From: CAZDQL01 sp964507325 | GTDB lineage: Bacteria > Planctomycetota > UBA1135 > GCA-002686595 | Length of the DNA: 40,709 nt | Assembly (NCBI GenBank): GCA_964507325.1 | Contig: CAZDQL010000058.1 | Span: 1 to 40,709, forward strand | Reading direction: 5' to 3' | Part shown: positions 15,702 through 22,291 of the stretch, in pieces | Layout of the letters: every line of letters begins with the position of its first letter | Numbering within the stretch: position 1 is the stretch's first letter | Position numbers and translations under genes: made by a program | The notes under the pieces: generated by a model | Database searches by the model: none | What the model saw: only the letters and a program-made list of their open reading frames with translations | Told to the model about the DNA's origin: nothing

Positions 15702-16715
15702 ATGTCGAAGGTCCACCGTGTGCGCCGCTTGGCCTTGGGATGCGCTCTTGCCCTCGTCGGGGCCGCTTTCGCACCGGGCCCACCGCTGTGCCTCCTCGAT
15801 TGGGTCGTCGTCCACGCCCACCGTGCGGAGGGACCGCTGCTCGTGGAGGCAGGACTCGCCGCCGAGCTCCAGCGGCTGCGCCCCGCGGATCCACCCACCG
15901 AGGTCCGGCGAGCAGAGCTGGAGGCCTGGCTGTACACCGCAGGGGCCGCGCTCACCAGCACCCCATCGGGCGGCTGGATCGTCTACCGGCCGGGGAGCGT
16001 GCTCGCGCGAGCCCTGCTGCAACGCCAGGCCCCATGGGTCGAAGTGGACGAGCTCGCCCGCAGGGGGCAGGACATCGTGTGGATCATCGACCCACCGGAC
16101 GTCGGCGAGTCGTCCATCGACGAGCTGGTCGAGGTCCGACTCGGGGACCATCGCGTGGTGGGGGGGCCCGCGCACCTGATCCGGGCCGCGACCAGGCCAC
16201 CCGATCCTGCAGAGCTCATTCCCGCCGACGGTCCTCCCCTGCTTCCGGGGGTGACGTTGGGGCAGTGGACTGCCGCGTTCGAAGCGGGGGATGGGCAGCG
16301 CTTCGCGAGCGGGGCGCGGTCTGAGCTGCTGGATGACTACGTGGTCTGGAATGTCGATGGGGCGGAGGGCGCGCACCGACTCGGCATCGCCACCAGCTCA
16401 CGCGCGGGGCCGTACCACCACCTCGAGGTCGAGTTGGACAGGCTGGAGCCCCGTAGCCACCAAGGCCGTTGGGGAGGTGCTGTACTCCTCGTGAGAGACC
16501 TCAGTGACCTCGTCGACCTACCCCCGTTCGCCATGGTGACGACGACCGTGCAACTCGACCACCTGGACGCCCGGCAAACGGCCTGGACGCTGGAACGCGC
16601 GGAGCTCGGGCCCCTGGTCATGGCATCCGCAGGATTCAATGGAGCCCTGATCTTGACCGGCCGCGCGGTCAGCGTCCGCGCCTGGTGGGGCATCCTCGAG
16701 CGGCTGGATCACTGA
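15702..16715 (+). CDS. putative secreted protein of unknown family, tandem copy 2
   Basis: A 337-aa paralogue of the preceding protein with the same layout: a signal-peptide-like start (RVRRLALGCALALVGAAFA), then conserved LAAELQRLRPADPP, LTSTPSGGWIVYRPGS, LARRGQDIVW and VEVRLGDHRVVGGPAHLIRA. The conserved core is probably one folded domain. The region around 200-300 varies most between copies. I chose the ATG at 15702 because it aligns with the start of copy 1; the frame is open upstream, but the extension is not protein-like. There are 62 nt between the genes, and they are probably coexpressed. Function unknown. Confidence 0.8.
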   Translation: MSKVHRVRRLALGCALALVGAAFAPGPPLCLLDWVVVHAHRAEGPLLVEAGLAAELQRLRPADPPTEVRRAELEAWLYTAGAALTSTPSGGWIVYRPGSVLARALLQRQAPWVEVDELARRGQDIVWIIDPPDVGESSIDELVEVRLGDHRVVGGPAHLIRAATRPPDPAELIPADGPPLLPGVTLGQWTAAFEAGDGQRFASGARSELLDDYVVWNVDGAEGAHRLGIATSSRAGPYHHLEVELDRLEPRSHQGRWGGAVLLVRDLSDLVDLPPFAMVTTTVQLDHLDARQTAWTLERAELGPLVMASAGFNGALILTGRAVSVRAWWGILERLDH

Positions 16716-16801
16716 CCGGCGAGGATCAGCGCGATCCTGCGGCCGTGCTACGATCCAGCGTGCAGCGACGAGCTGTGCGCCATGCAGAGTGCAGCACGAG
16801 G

Positions 16802-16969
16802 ATGGGGGCGGGGTCGAAGATGATCGCCTCCGCAGAAGAGGCCCTGGGCCTCGCCTTCTGGGTTGGGGCGATTCTGCTGGGACTGCTCCTGTCGTGGTGG
16901 CTCGTCGACGTGGTCGTCCGGGCCCTGTTCAGGAAGATCGACCAGAAGAGCTACGACGATCCCTCCTAG
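16802..16969 (+). CDS. small single-pass membrane protein, hypothetical
   Basis: A 55-aa peptide with one clear transmembrane helix (LGLAFWVGAILLGLLLSWWLV) and a basic, polar tail (RKIDQKSYDDPS). Other in-frame starts are an ATG at 16820 (49 aa, with a G-rich stretch upstream) and a GTG at 16760 preceded by TACGAT. The hydrophobic helix with a basic inner flank is unlikely by chance, but the gene is short and I know no family for it. It follows the tandem pair and points toward a convergent gene. Confidence 0.45.
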   Translation: MGAGSKMIASAEEALGLAFWVGAILLGLLLSWWLVDVVVRALFRKIDQKSYDDPS

Positions 16970-16993
16970 GCGCTGCGGGCCTCCCGACGCGCC

Positions 16994-18013
16994 TCAGGGA
17001 GTGAAGTCCTCCGGTGTCAGCGGCGGGTTGATCTTCGCGTCGGGCAGGAGCCAGAGGCGGGTCCCGTCCCGGCGGTCGAAGGTCCAGGGGCTGCGGCTGT
17101 CGTCGACTCCGCGCACCTCCACGTCGCGGGGCAGGATCCAGCCCCCCTCCAGCTCCAGGTACTCCGGGACCAGAACCAGGATGGCGGTCTTCAGGACGAT
17201 CGTGCCGTCGCGGTCCTCGTTCATCGTCGCCATGCGCACGCGACCGGTCTTCGGATCGAGGCCGAGGAGGGCGCGGTAGACGGGCACCTTCGCCGCCCCG
17301 CGGCCACGCTCGAGGACGCGCAGGTCGGGGCTCAGCGCCTCGATCCAGGTCAGGGTGCGCGCGAGGTCGGCGAGCTTCGCGGTGGGCAGGACGAGGGGGT
17401 CCCCCGTGGCGAAGCTCACCTGGGTGCGGGGGAGCGCGGAGTCCGCGCTCGGCTGCACCACGTCGCGGGCGACGAGCTTCACGAGGCGCACGCGGGTCGG
17501 CTGCGCCAGGGACAGGAGGTTCCCCGCGATCGAGCGCCACTCGCCGATCTGGCGCAGGTCCTCCTGGTAGTCGCGGCCCCGCATCCGCTCCACCTTCCCC
17601 GCGTCCACGAGCCAGGTGCCGTCGGGACCGTGGATCGAGACCAGGTCCTCCCGCGCCATGCGCGCCGTGAGGAAGGGCGCCCGCGGGTGATCCCACTCGA
17701 GGTAGGTGAAGGCGGAGTCGAACTGCTTCAGATCCCCCTCCCCGCGCACATCCACCTCGAAGCTCAGGTCGAAGGCGGTCATCGCAGGGCGGCCGGCGTT
17801 GATCGCCGCGAAGCGCTCCCAGCGCCGGCGGGCCTCCTCGTCCGCGTCCTCCGGGATGCGCCCGGGGGCCACGGGCTTGCCGTCGCTCGCGGTCAGGACA
17901 GTCTTCTGGACGGTCTTCGACGGGGGGACGGGCGGGGTGGGCGGGTCCTGCTCCGCGGGGAGGGTCAGGGCGAGGAGGAGGGCGCTCAGGAACTCGATCA
18001 TGGCGCTGGGCAT
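16994..18013 (-). CDS. exported LolA-like protein, hypothetical
   Basis: A 339-aa protein with a signal peptide (IEFLSALLLALTLPA, cleavage near EQDPP) and a short Pro/Thr linker. The rest alternates beta strands with a few helices: FDLSFEVDVRGEG, TWLVDAGKVERMRGRDYQ, RVRMATMNEDRDG and the final GGWILPRDVEVRGVD. The pattern recalls the LolA/LolB/RseB convex-sheet fold of outer-membrane lipoprotein carriers, but similarity is only in style. No lipobox is present, so it is likely periplasmic. I took the ATG at 18013; another at 18001 would shorten it by four residues. It is divergent from miaA with 59 nt between starts. Confidence 0.75.
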   Translation of the reverse strand: MPSAMIEFLSALLLALTLPAEQDPPTPPVPPSKTVQKTVLTASDGKPVAPGRIPEDADEEARRRWERFAAINAGRPAMTAFDLSFEVDVRGEGDLKQFDSAFTYLEWDHPRAPFLTARMAREDLVSIHGPDGTWLVDAGKVERMRGRDYQEDLRQIGEWRSIAGNLLSLAQPTRVRLVKLVARDVVQPSADSALPRTQVSFATGDPLVLPTAKLADLARTLTWIEALSPDLRVLERGRGAAKVPVYRALLGLDPKTGRVRMATMNEDRDGTIVLKTAILVLVPEYLELEGGWILPRDVEVRGVDDSRSPWTFDRRDGTRLWLLPDAKINPPLTPEDFTP

Positions 18014-18059
18014 GTTAGGTCTCTGCGACCCTCGAAGGGGAGCCTTCGTCACCAGGTCG

Positions 18060-18065
18060 TAGAAT
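18060..18065 (+). promoter_or_regulatory. -10 element (TAGAAT) just upstream of miaA
   Basis: TAGAAT ends 7 nt before the miaA GTG at 18073. That spacing would put the transcript start on or next to the start codon, predicting a leaderless message. No convincing -35 is seen. Confidence 0.35.
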
Positions 18066-18072
18066 CGACCCG

Positions 18073-19020
18073 GTGACGCCCCCCGCCCCCCCCGACCCCC
18101 TCGACCGCGAGCCCCTCCGCTGCCTGGTGGGGCCCACCGCCAGTGGCAAGACCGAGCTGGCCCTCGAGCTGGCGGAGCGGGGGGGGGCCGAGATCCTCTC
18201 CCTCGACTCGATGCTCGTCTACCGGGGGATGACGATCGGCACCGCCAAGCCCAGCGAGGCCGAGCTGGCCCGGGTGCCCCACCGGCTGATCGACCTGGTG
18301 GAGCCCCAGGAGGCCTTCGACGTGCAGCGCTGGCTCGCGGCCGCGCGGGCGGAGCTGGTGCGCATCCTGGACGCCGGCGGCCGTGCGCTCTTCGTCGGAG
18401 GCACCGGCTTCTACCTGGCGGCCCTCCTGCGGGGGCTCTTCGAGGGACCCCCGGTGGACCCGGCGGTGCGGGCGCGCCTGGAGGAGCGGGCGCGCCAGGA
18501 GGGGGGGGGCGCCCTCTACGACGAGCTCCTGCGGCGCGACCCCGACCAGGCGCGGCGCTTCCACCCCAACGATCTGCGCCGCGTGCTGCGCGCCCTGGAG
18601 GTGCTGGAGCAGACGGGCCGCCCCCTCTCCGACTGGCAGCGGGAGTGGGACTCCGGGCCCCGCGAGCGGGAACGACGCGCGCGGCTGGTGGGCCTCGAAG
18701 TGGACCCCGCCACCCTGGACCGTCGCATCGCCGAGCGCGCGGGGGCGATGCTCGACGCGGGGTGGCGCGAGGAGGCACTCGCCATCCGTGCCGCGGGGGG
18801 CTTCAGCCGCAGCGCGGTGCAGGCCCTGGGCTACGCCGAGGTCCTCGCCTGGGCGGACGGGGAGTTGGAGCGGGAGCAGGCCCGGGAGCGCATCGCCCTA
18901 CGCACGCGACAGTTCTCCCGCCGCCAGCGCACCTGGTACCGCAAGTTCGCGATCCGCTGGGTCCCCTACGACGCGCCCGATCGGGTGGAGCGCGCCTTGG
19001 AAGCCCTCGACTGGAGCTAG
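18073..19020 (+). CDS. miaA: tRNA dimethylallyltransferase MiaA
   Basis: A 315-aa enzyme that adds a dimethylallyl group to A37 of tRNAs reading UNN codons. The P-loop is GPTASGKT at 20-27. Other family blocks are LSLDSMLVYRGMTIGTAKPS, PHRLIDLVEPQEAFDVQRW, the GGTGFYLAALLRGLF active-site segment, and FHPNDLRRVLRALEVLEQTG. The C-terminal RTRQFSRRQRTWYRKF contacts tRNA. The start is a GTG (the Pro-rich first residues are not conserved), with no Shine-Dalgarno but TAGAAT immediately upstream. Its 3' end overlaps the convergent lipoprotein gene by 4 nt. Confidence 0.96.
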   Translation: MTPPAPPDPLDREPLRCLVGPTASGKTELALELAERGGAEILSLDSMLVYRGMTIGTAKPSEAELARVPHRLIDLVEPQEAFDVQRWLAAARAELVRILDAGGRALFVGGTGFYLAALLRGLFEGPPVDPAVRARLEERARQEGGGALYDELLRRDPDQARRFHPNDLRRVLRALEVLEQTGRPLSDWQREWDSGPRERERRARLVGLEVDPATLDRRIAERAGAMLDAGWREEALAIRAAGGFSRSAVQALGYAEVLAWADGELEREQARERIALRTRQFSRRQRTWYRKFAIRWVPYDAPDRVERALEALDWS

Positions 19021-19595
19021 TCCGCGATGCGGTGGAAGGAGGTCACCGCTTCGGGCTCGGCCTCCTCCTCCTCCGGCATGGGCGCGAGCCAGTTGTGGGC
19101 GAAGGTCGAGGTCACCGCTCCGAGGGTCTGGCCGGCGAAATCCTCGATCCCCTCCATGAACTCGTCCCGGCCGCCCGGCTCGAGGACGCCGATCAGGGAG
19201 TCGATCGGCAGGGGGATGAAGACGCCCCCCGTGGCCAAGGGGATCGTGCCCAGGATCATCCCCTCCAAGTGGATGAAGGAGATCGGATCGGGCAGCAGGC
19301 TGTTCCGCGGACGCCCCGCGAAGCGCTCGGGCACCTCGGGGTGGTTGGGGTTGTCCGGGTTGTGGTTGAAGAGGTGCCGGCGCAGGGTCAGGTTGATGTC
19401 CTGCTTGCGCCCCCAGGCGAAGTCACGGTAGTCGCCGTCCCGCTCCGCGTCGTACCCCAGGAAGTAGCGCGAGACGCGCGGGGCGATGGAATGGGTGTTC
19501 CAGTGGTCGTTCAAGCTGCGACCAGTGCCCTGGCAGCCGACGGTGAGGAGGGCGAGGCCGGCGGCCAGGCCAGTGGCGAGGAGGGACCGTTTCAT
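19017..19595 (-). CDS. putative lipoprotein, YceK-like architecture, function unknown
   Basis: A 192-aa lipoprotein with a lipobox: MKRSLLATGLAAG, then LLTVGC with the lipidated Cys at 21. The mature part is soluble, rich in Pro, Asn and His (LFNHNPDNPNHPEVPERF), and has a central hydrophobic stretch LATGGVFIPLPIDSLIGVLEPGG. That Pro-Leu-Pro-Ile-Asp segment resembles YceK/YidQ-type small lipoproteins, but only loosely. The C-terminus is acidic (EEEEAEPEA). Position 2 is Lys and Asp does not follow the Cys, so outer-membrane sorting is plausible. It has its own promoter at 19702-19731 and a leader with a 9-bp hairpin. It converges on miaA. Confidence 0.75.
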   Translation of the reverse strand: MKRSLLATGLAAGLALLTVGCQGTGRSLNDHWNTHSIAPRVSRYFLGYDAERDGDYRDFAWGRKQDINLTLRRHLFNHNPDNPNHPEVPERFAGRPRNSLLPDPISFIHLEGMILGTIPLATGGVFIPLPIDSLIGVLEPGGRDEFMEGIEDFAGQTLGAVTSTFAHNWLAPMPEEEEAEPEAVTSFHRIAD

Positions 19596-19644
19596 GTTCC
19601 GTCGATGGGGGGGGAGGGGGACGCCAGGAACGTACCTCGAAACC

Positions 19645-19668
19645 CCGACCCTCCCGTCGGAGGGTCGG
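19645..19668. other. perfect 9-bp hairpin in the lipoprotein gene leader
   Basis: CCGACCCTC and GAGGGTCGG pair exactly around a 6-nt loop, about 50 nt upstream of the lipoprotein ATG and about 30 nt downstream of its predicted transcript start on the - strand. Only a three-T run follows on that strand. It could be an attenuator, an mRNA-stabilising leader structure, or a protein-binding palindrome. Confidence 0.45.
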
Positions 19669-19701
19669 TCTCGCGGCTTGGGCCGCGCCTGGGAGGCGGA
19701 G

Positions 19702-19731
19702 ATTCTAGCCCGGTTCGCTCACCGGTGTCGA
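19702..19731 (-). promoter_or_regulatory. sigma70-like promoter of the lipoprotein gene
   Basis: Read on the - strand: TCGACA (19731-19726), an 18-nt spacer, and TAGAAT (19707-19702). The match to TTGACA/TATAAT is good for such a GC-rich genome. Transcription would start near 19695, leaving a leader of about 100 nt that contains the hairpin at 19645-19668. Confidence 0.5.
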
Positions 19732-19883
19732 GCCATCTGGAGGTGTTCTGGCCGGCGCGGGTCAGGGAAACGGGCCCAGGGGGGGAATGGACTGAAGTCC
19801 AGCCGTGGCCGATGATTGCGGCTCGGCTGGAGGGACGCGGGGTCCCGCCCCCTCTACCCCCTTCACCCGCCTGGTAACCGACC

Positions 19884-20528
19884 GTGACCCGCCGACGTCG
19901 CCTCGGCCTCCTGGGAGGCTCCTTCGACCCCGTGCACCGGGGGCACCTGCACGTGGCGCGCGCCGCCCAGGGGGCCTTCGGGCTCGATCGGGTCGTCTTC
20001 GTGCCCGCCCGAGAGCCCCCCCACAAGCCGGGTGTGCGGCTGACCGCGGGGACGGACCGGATGGCGATGGTGGAGCTCGCGATCGCGGACGAGCCGAGCT
20101 GGTGCGCGAGCGACCTGGAGCTCTCGCGACCGGGGCCCTCCTACACCATCGACACCGTCCTCGCCCTCCCCGCCGCGCTGGGGGAGCCCCCCGACGCGCG
20201 CGTGTTCCTGATCCTGGGGAGCGACAACCTGGCGGGGCTCGGCGGCTGGCATCGGGTGCAGGAGCTGCTCGAGCTCGCCCAGCCGATCGTCGTCCTGCGC
20301 GAGGGGGATCCCCCGGAGCTCCCCCCGCGGCTGATCCGCGCCCTCTCCGGCGAGCTGGTGCGGCGGCTCCAGCAGGGGTTCTTGCGCCTTCCCCCGGCCT
20401 CCGGGAGGGCGACGGACCTGCGCGCGGCCCTGGCGCGGGGAGAGCGGGAGCTCCGCGACCTGCCGCCGGCGGTCCTGGAGTACATCCGCGAGCGCGACCT
20501 CTACGCCGACCCCGCGGGTTCCCGATGA
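19884..20528 (+). CDS. nadD: nicotinate-nucleotide adenylyltransferase NadD
   Basis: A 214-aa nucleotidyltransferase that makes deamido-NAD from nicotinate mononucleotide and ATP. The N-terminal GGSFDPVHRGH (residues 11-21) carries the HxGH catalytic site as H18-RG-H21. VFVPAREPPHKPG and SYTIDTV are the usual substrate-binding blocks, and LILGSDNLAGLGGWH matches the conserved GxDxxxxxxxWh segment. The C-terminal ISSTxIR motif is weakened to ATDLR, a variant worth noting although the fold seems intact. The start is a GTG, and the stop overlaps the next ATG (ATGA). The preceding 288 nt hold only the divergent lipoprotein promoter and leader. Confidence 0.93.
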   Translation: MTRRRRLGLLGGSFDPVHRGHLHVARAAQGAFGLDRVVFVPAREPPHKPGVRLTAGTDRMAMVELAIADEPSWCASDLELSRPGPSYTIDTVLALPAALGEPPDARVFLILGSDNLAGLGGWHRVQELLELAQPIVVLREGDPPELPPRLIRALSGELVRRLQQGFLRLPPASGRATDLRAALARGERELRDLPPAVLEYIRERDLYADPAGSR

Positions 20529-21436
20529 GCTGGGTCCTCCCCCTCGCCGTCACCGCCCTGGCGACCCCGGTCCTCGCCGTGGCGGCCCTCGCCTGCGGCT
20601 GGAGGGATCGCCGCGAGGCCGCTCCGGAGCGCAAGCCCCGGCGGACTCCGGTGCCCCCGGTGGGGGGGATCGCCATCGCCCTGGGGCTCGGCGCCGGCGC
20701 CCTGGCGAGCCCGCTGGCCCTGCCCTGGCCCGCCCTCGCAGCGGCCCTGGCGGTGGGCGTCCTCGACGACGTCCTCCCCCGGGGGCTCCCGGCGGGGGGG
20801 AAGCTCCTGGGACAGGGGATCGCCGCCGCCCTGCTCGCCCTCGGCGCGCCGCCGGGGGGCGTGGACGCTGCGCTGGTCTTCGCCGTGGCGATCCTGGCCA
20901 TGAACGCGCTCAACACCTGGGACAACGTCGACGGCACGGCGGCGGGGCTGGGGCTCCTGGGCGCCTGGGGGATGGGGAGCGCCGCGCTGGCGGGGGCCGT
21001 GGCGGGGTTCCTGCCCTGGAACCTCCTCCTCCGGCGCCGGGGAGAGGAGGGGCGCGAACGGGTACCGGTCGCCTACCTGGGGGACGGGGGGAGCCACTTC
21101 CTCGGGATCCTGATCGCCTGGCGCTTCGAGTGCTGGCCCCTGCTCCTGCTCCCCCTGCTCGATCTGGCGCGGCTGAGCTGGGTGCGGGCCCGTCGCGGGC
21201 GTCCTCCCTGGAGCGGCGACCGCCTGCACCTGGCCCATCGGCTCGAGGGCTCCGGGTGGCGACCGATCCCCCTGGCCGCGTTCCTGACGGCCCTGGCGGC
21301 GCCGCCCCTGGTCGCGGGAATGCTCCTCCAGGGCCCCGCGGCGCACCTTTTCGGGATGGCGGTGAGTCTGGCCGGCTTCGCCATCGTAGTCAGGGGCACC
21401 TCCGACCCTTGCCCGGGCCCGGAGGGGCGCGGATAA
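20525..21436 (+). CDS. WecA/MraY-family undecaprenyl-phosphate sugar-phosphate transferase
   Basis: A 303-aa multi-pass membrane enzyme that loads a sugar-1-phosphate onto the lipid carrier (GT family 4, PF00953). Family residues are visible: D81-D82 in GVLDDV (Mg binding), NTWDNVDGTAAG with D133 and D136, GDGGSHFLG with D187, and a cytoplasmic His-rich loop HLAHRLEGSGW. It lacks the longer MraY loops and is likelier a WecA/TagO-like GlcNAc- or other hexosamine-phosphate transferase starting an envelope polysaccharide. The ATG overlaps the nadD stop by 4 nt. The exact sugar is not readable from sequence. Its last bases contain the -35 box of the next gene's promoter. Confidence 0.85.
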   Translation: MSWVLPLAVTALATPVLAVAALACGWRDRREAAPERKPRRTPVPPVGGIAIALGLGAGALASPLALPWPALAAALAVGVLDDVLPRGLPAGGKLLGQGIAAALLALGAPPGGVDAALVFAVAILAMNALNTWDNVDGTAAGLGLLGAWGMGSAALAGAVAGFLPWNLLLRRRGEEGRERVPVAYLGDGGSHFLGILIAWRFECWPLLLLPLLDLARLSWVRARRGRPPWSGDRLHLAHRLEGSGWRPIPLAAFLTALAAPPLVAGMLLQGPAAHLFGMAVSLAGFAIVVRGTSDPCPGPEGRG

Positions 21437-21437
21437 T
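21409..21437 (+). promoter_or_regulatory. sigma70-like promoter of the metallophosphoesterase-yidC run
   Basis: TTGCCC (21409-21414), a 17-nt spacer and GATAAT (21432-21437). Initiation would fall near 21444, giving a leader of about 33 nt. The -35 box lies inside the 3' end of the preceding gene. Confidence 0.5.
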
Positions 21438-21450
21438 CGCGCGCTCGATT

Positions 21451-21468
21451 GCCCACGCTTCGGTGGGC
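21451..21468 (+). other. leader hairpin before the metallophosphoesterase start
   Basis: GCCCAC and GTGGGC form a 6-bp stem around GCTTCG, 8 nt before the GTG start at 21477. It sits where a ribosome would bind, so it may dampen translation or stabilise the leader. No Shine-Dalgarno can be seen. Confidence 0.3.
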
Positions 21469-21476
21469 GACCCCCG

Positions 21477-22289
21477 GTGGACTATCCCCTCACGGCCATT
21501 CTCTCCGACCTCCACGGGAACGTCCCCGCGCTGCAGGTCGCCCTCCACGACGCCCGAGCGCGGGGCGTGGAGCGCTACGTCTGTCTGGGGGACGTGGTCG
21601 GCTACGGCGCCGGGCCGCGCGCCTGCCTGGACCGCATCATGGACCTCTGCGTCCCCGGTGCGGTCGATTCCTACGACGGGGGGCGCCCCCTCGCCGACGG
21701 CCTGTGTCTGATGGGGAACCACGAGCAGGCGCTCCTCTACCACGCGGAGGACTTCAATCCCAAGGCGCGGGCGGCGATCGAGTGGACCCGCGAAGAGCTG
21801 GGCCGCGACGAGGAACGGGTGGACGAGTACTGGGATTTCCTGGGGGCGCTGCCCACCACCCTCGCCGACGACGTGGCGATGTTCGTGCACGGCTCGCCCC
21901 GGGATCCGGTGCGGGAGTACATGCTCCCGAGGGACGCCCGCAACCCGGCGAAGCTCGAGCGCAACTTCGCCTGCATGGAGCGCGGCGTGTGCTTCATCGG
22001 CCACAGCCACGTCCCCGGGATCTACCGGCCCGACGGCGAGCTCTACCGTCCCTCTGACGAGGGCGAGTCCTGCGACCTGGGGGACCTCGCCCAGCGACCC
22101 TGCATCGTCAACGTCGGCTCCGTCGGCCAACCCCGGGACGGAAACCCACGCCTCTCCTACGCGGTCTTCGACGGGAGGACCCTGACCTTCGTGCGCCTCG
22201 AGTACGACGTGGAGGTGGCCGCCGCCGCCATCCGCGCCGTGGCCGAGCTCCCCGACTTCCTCGCCGAACGCCTGAGCACCGGCAAGTAG
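21477..22289 (+). CDS. calcineurin-like metallophosphoesterase (YfcE/MJ0936-type)
   Basis: A 270-aa cytosolic phosphoesterase with the dimetal core. Motifs in order are SDLHGN (Asp11, His13), GDVVGYG, GNHE, VHGSP and GHSHVP, and the late NVGSVGQPRDGNPRLSYAVF is typical of the family that includes YfcE and diadenosine-tetraphosphatase-like proteins. The substrate is unknown; cyclic nucleotides, dinucleoside polyphosphates and phosphodiesters are all possible. The start is a GTG directly followed by the conserved TAILSD strand. It has its own promoter. The yidC TTG start comes 2 nt after the stop, so the two are likely cotranscribed. Confidence 0.9.
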   Translation: MDYPLTAILSDLHGNVPALQVALHDARARGVERYVCLGDVVGYGAGPRACLDRIMDLCVPGAVDSYDGGRPLADGLCLMGNHEQALLYHAEDFNPKARAAIEWTREELGRDEERVDEYWDFLGALPTTLADDVAMFVHGSPRDPVREYMLPRDARNPAKLERNFACMERGVCFIGHSHVPGIYRPDGELYRPSDEGESCDLGDLAQRPCIVNVGSVGQPRDGNPRLSYAVFDGRTLTFVRLEYDVEVAAAAIRAVAELPDFLAERLSTGK

Positions 22290-22291
22290 CC

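Larger units (their letters stand above)
14573..16715 (+). repeat. tandem duplication of a ~1.07-kb unit (gene plus leader)
   Basis: Two head-to-tail units, about 14573-15639 and about 15659-16715. Each holds a leader of about 40 nt beginning CCGGGAAGAAG, a GCCATGTCGAAG start region, and one of two related genes. Long stretches match between copies, for example around 14881-14950 and 15970-16030, at roughly 80% by eye. Similarity in the untranslated leader shows a DNA-level duplication rather than recruitment of a distant relative. Confidence 0.8.
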
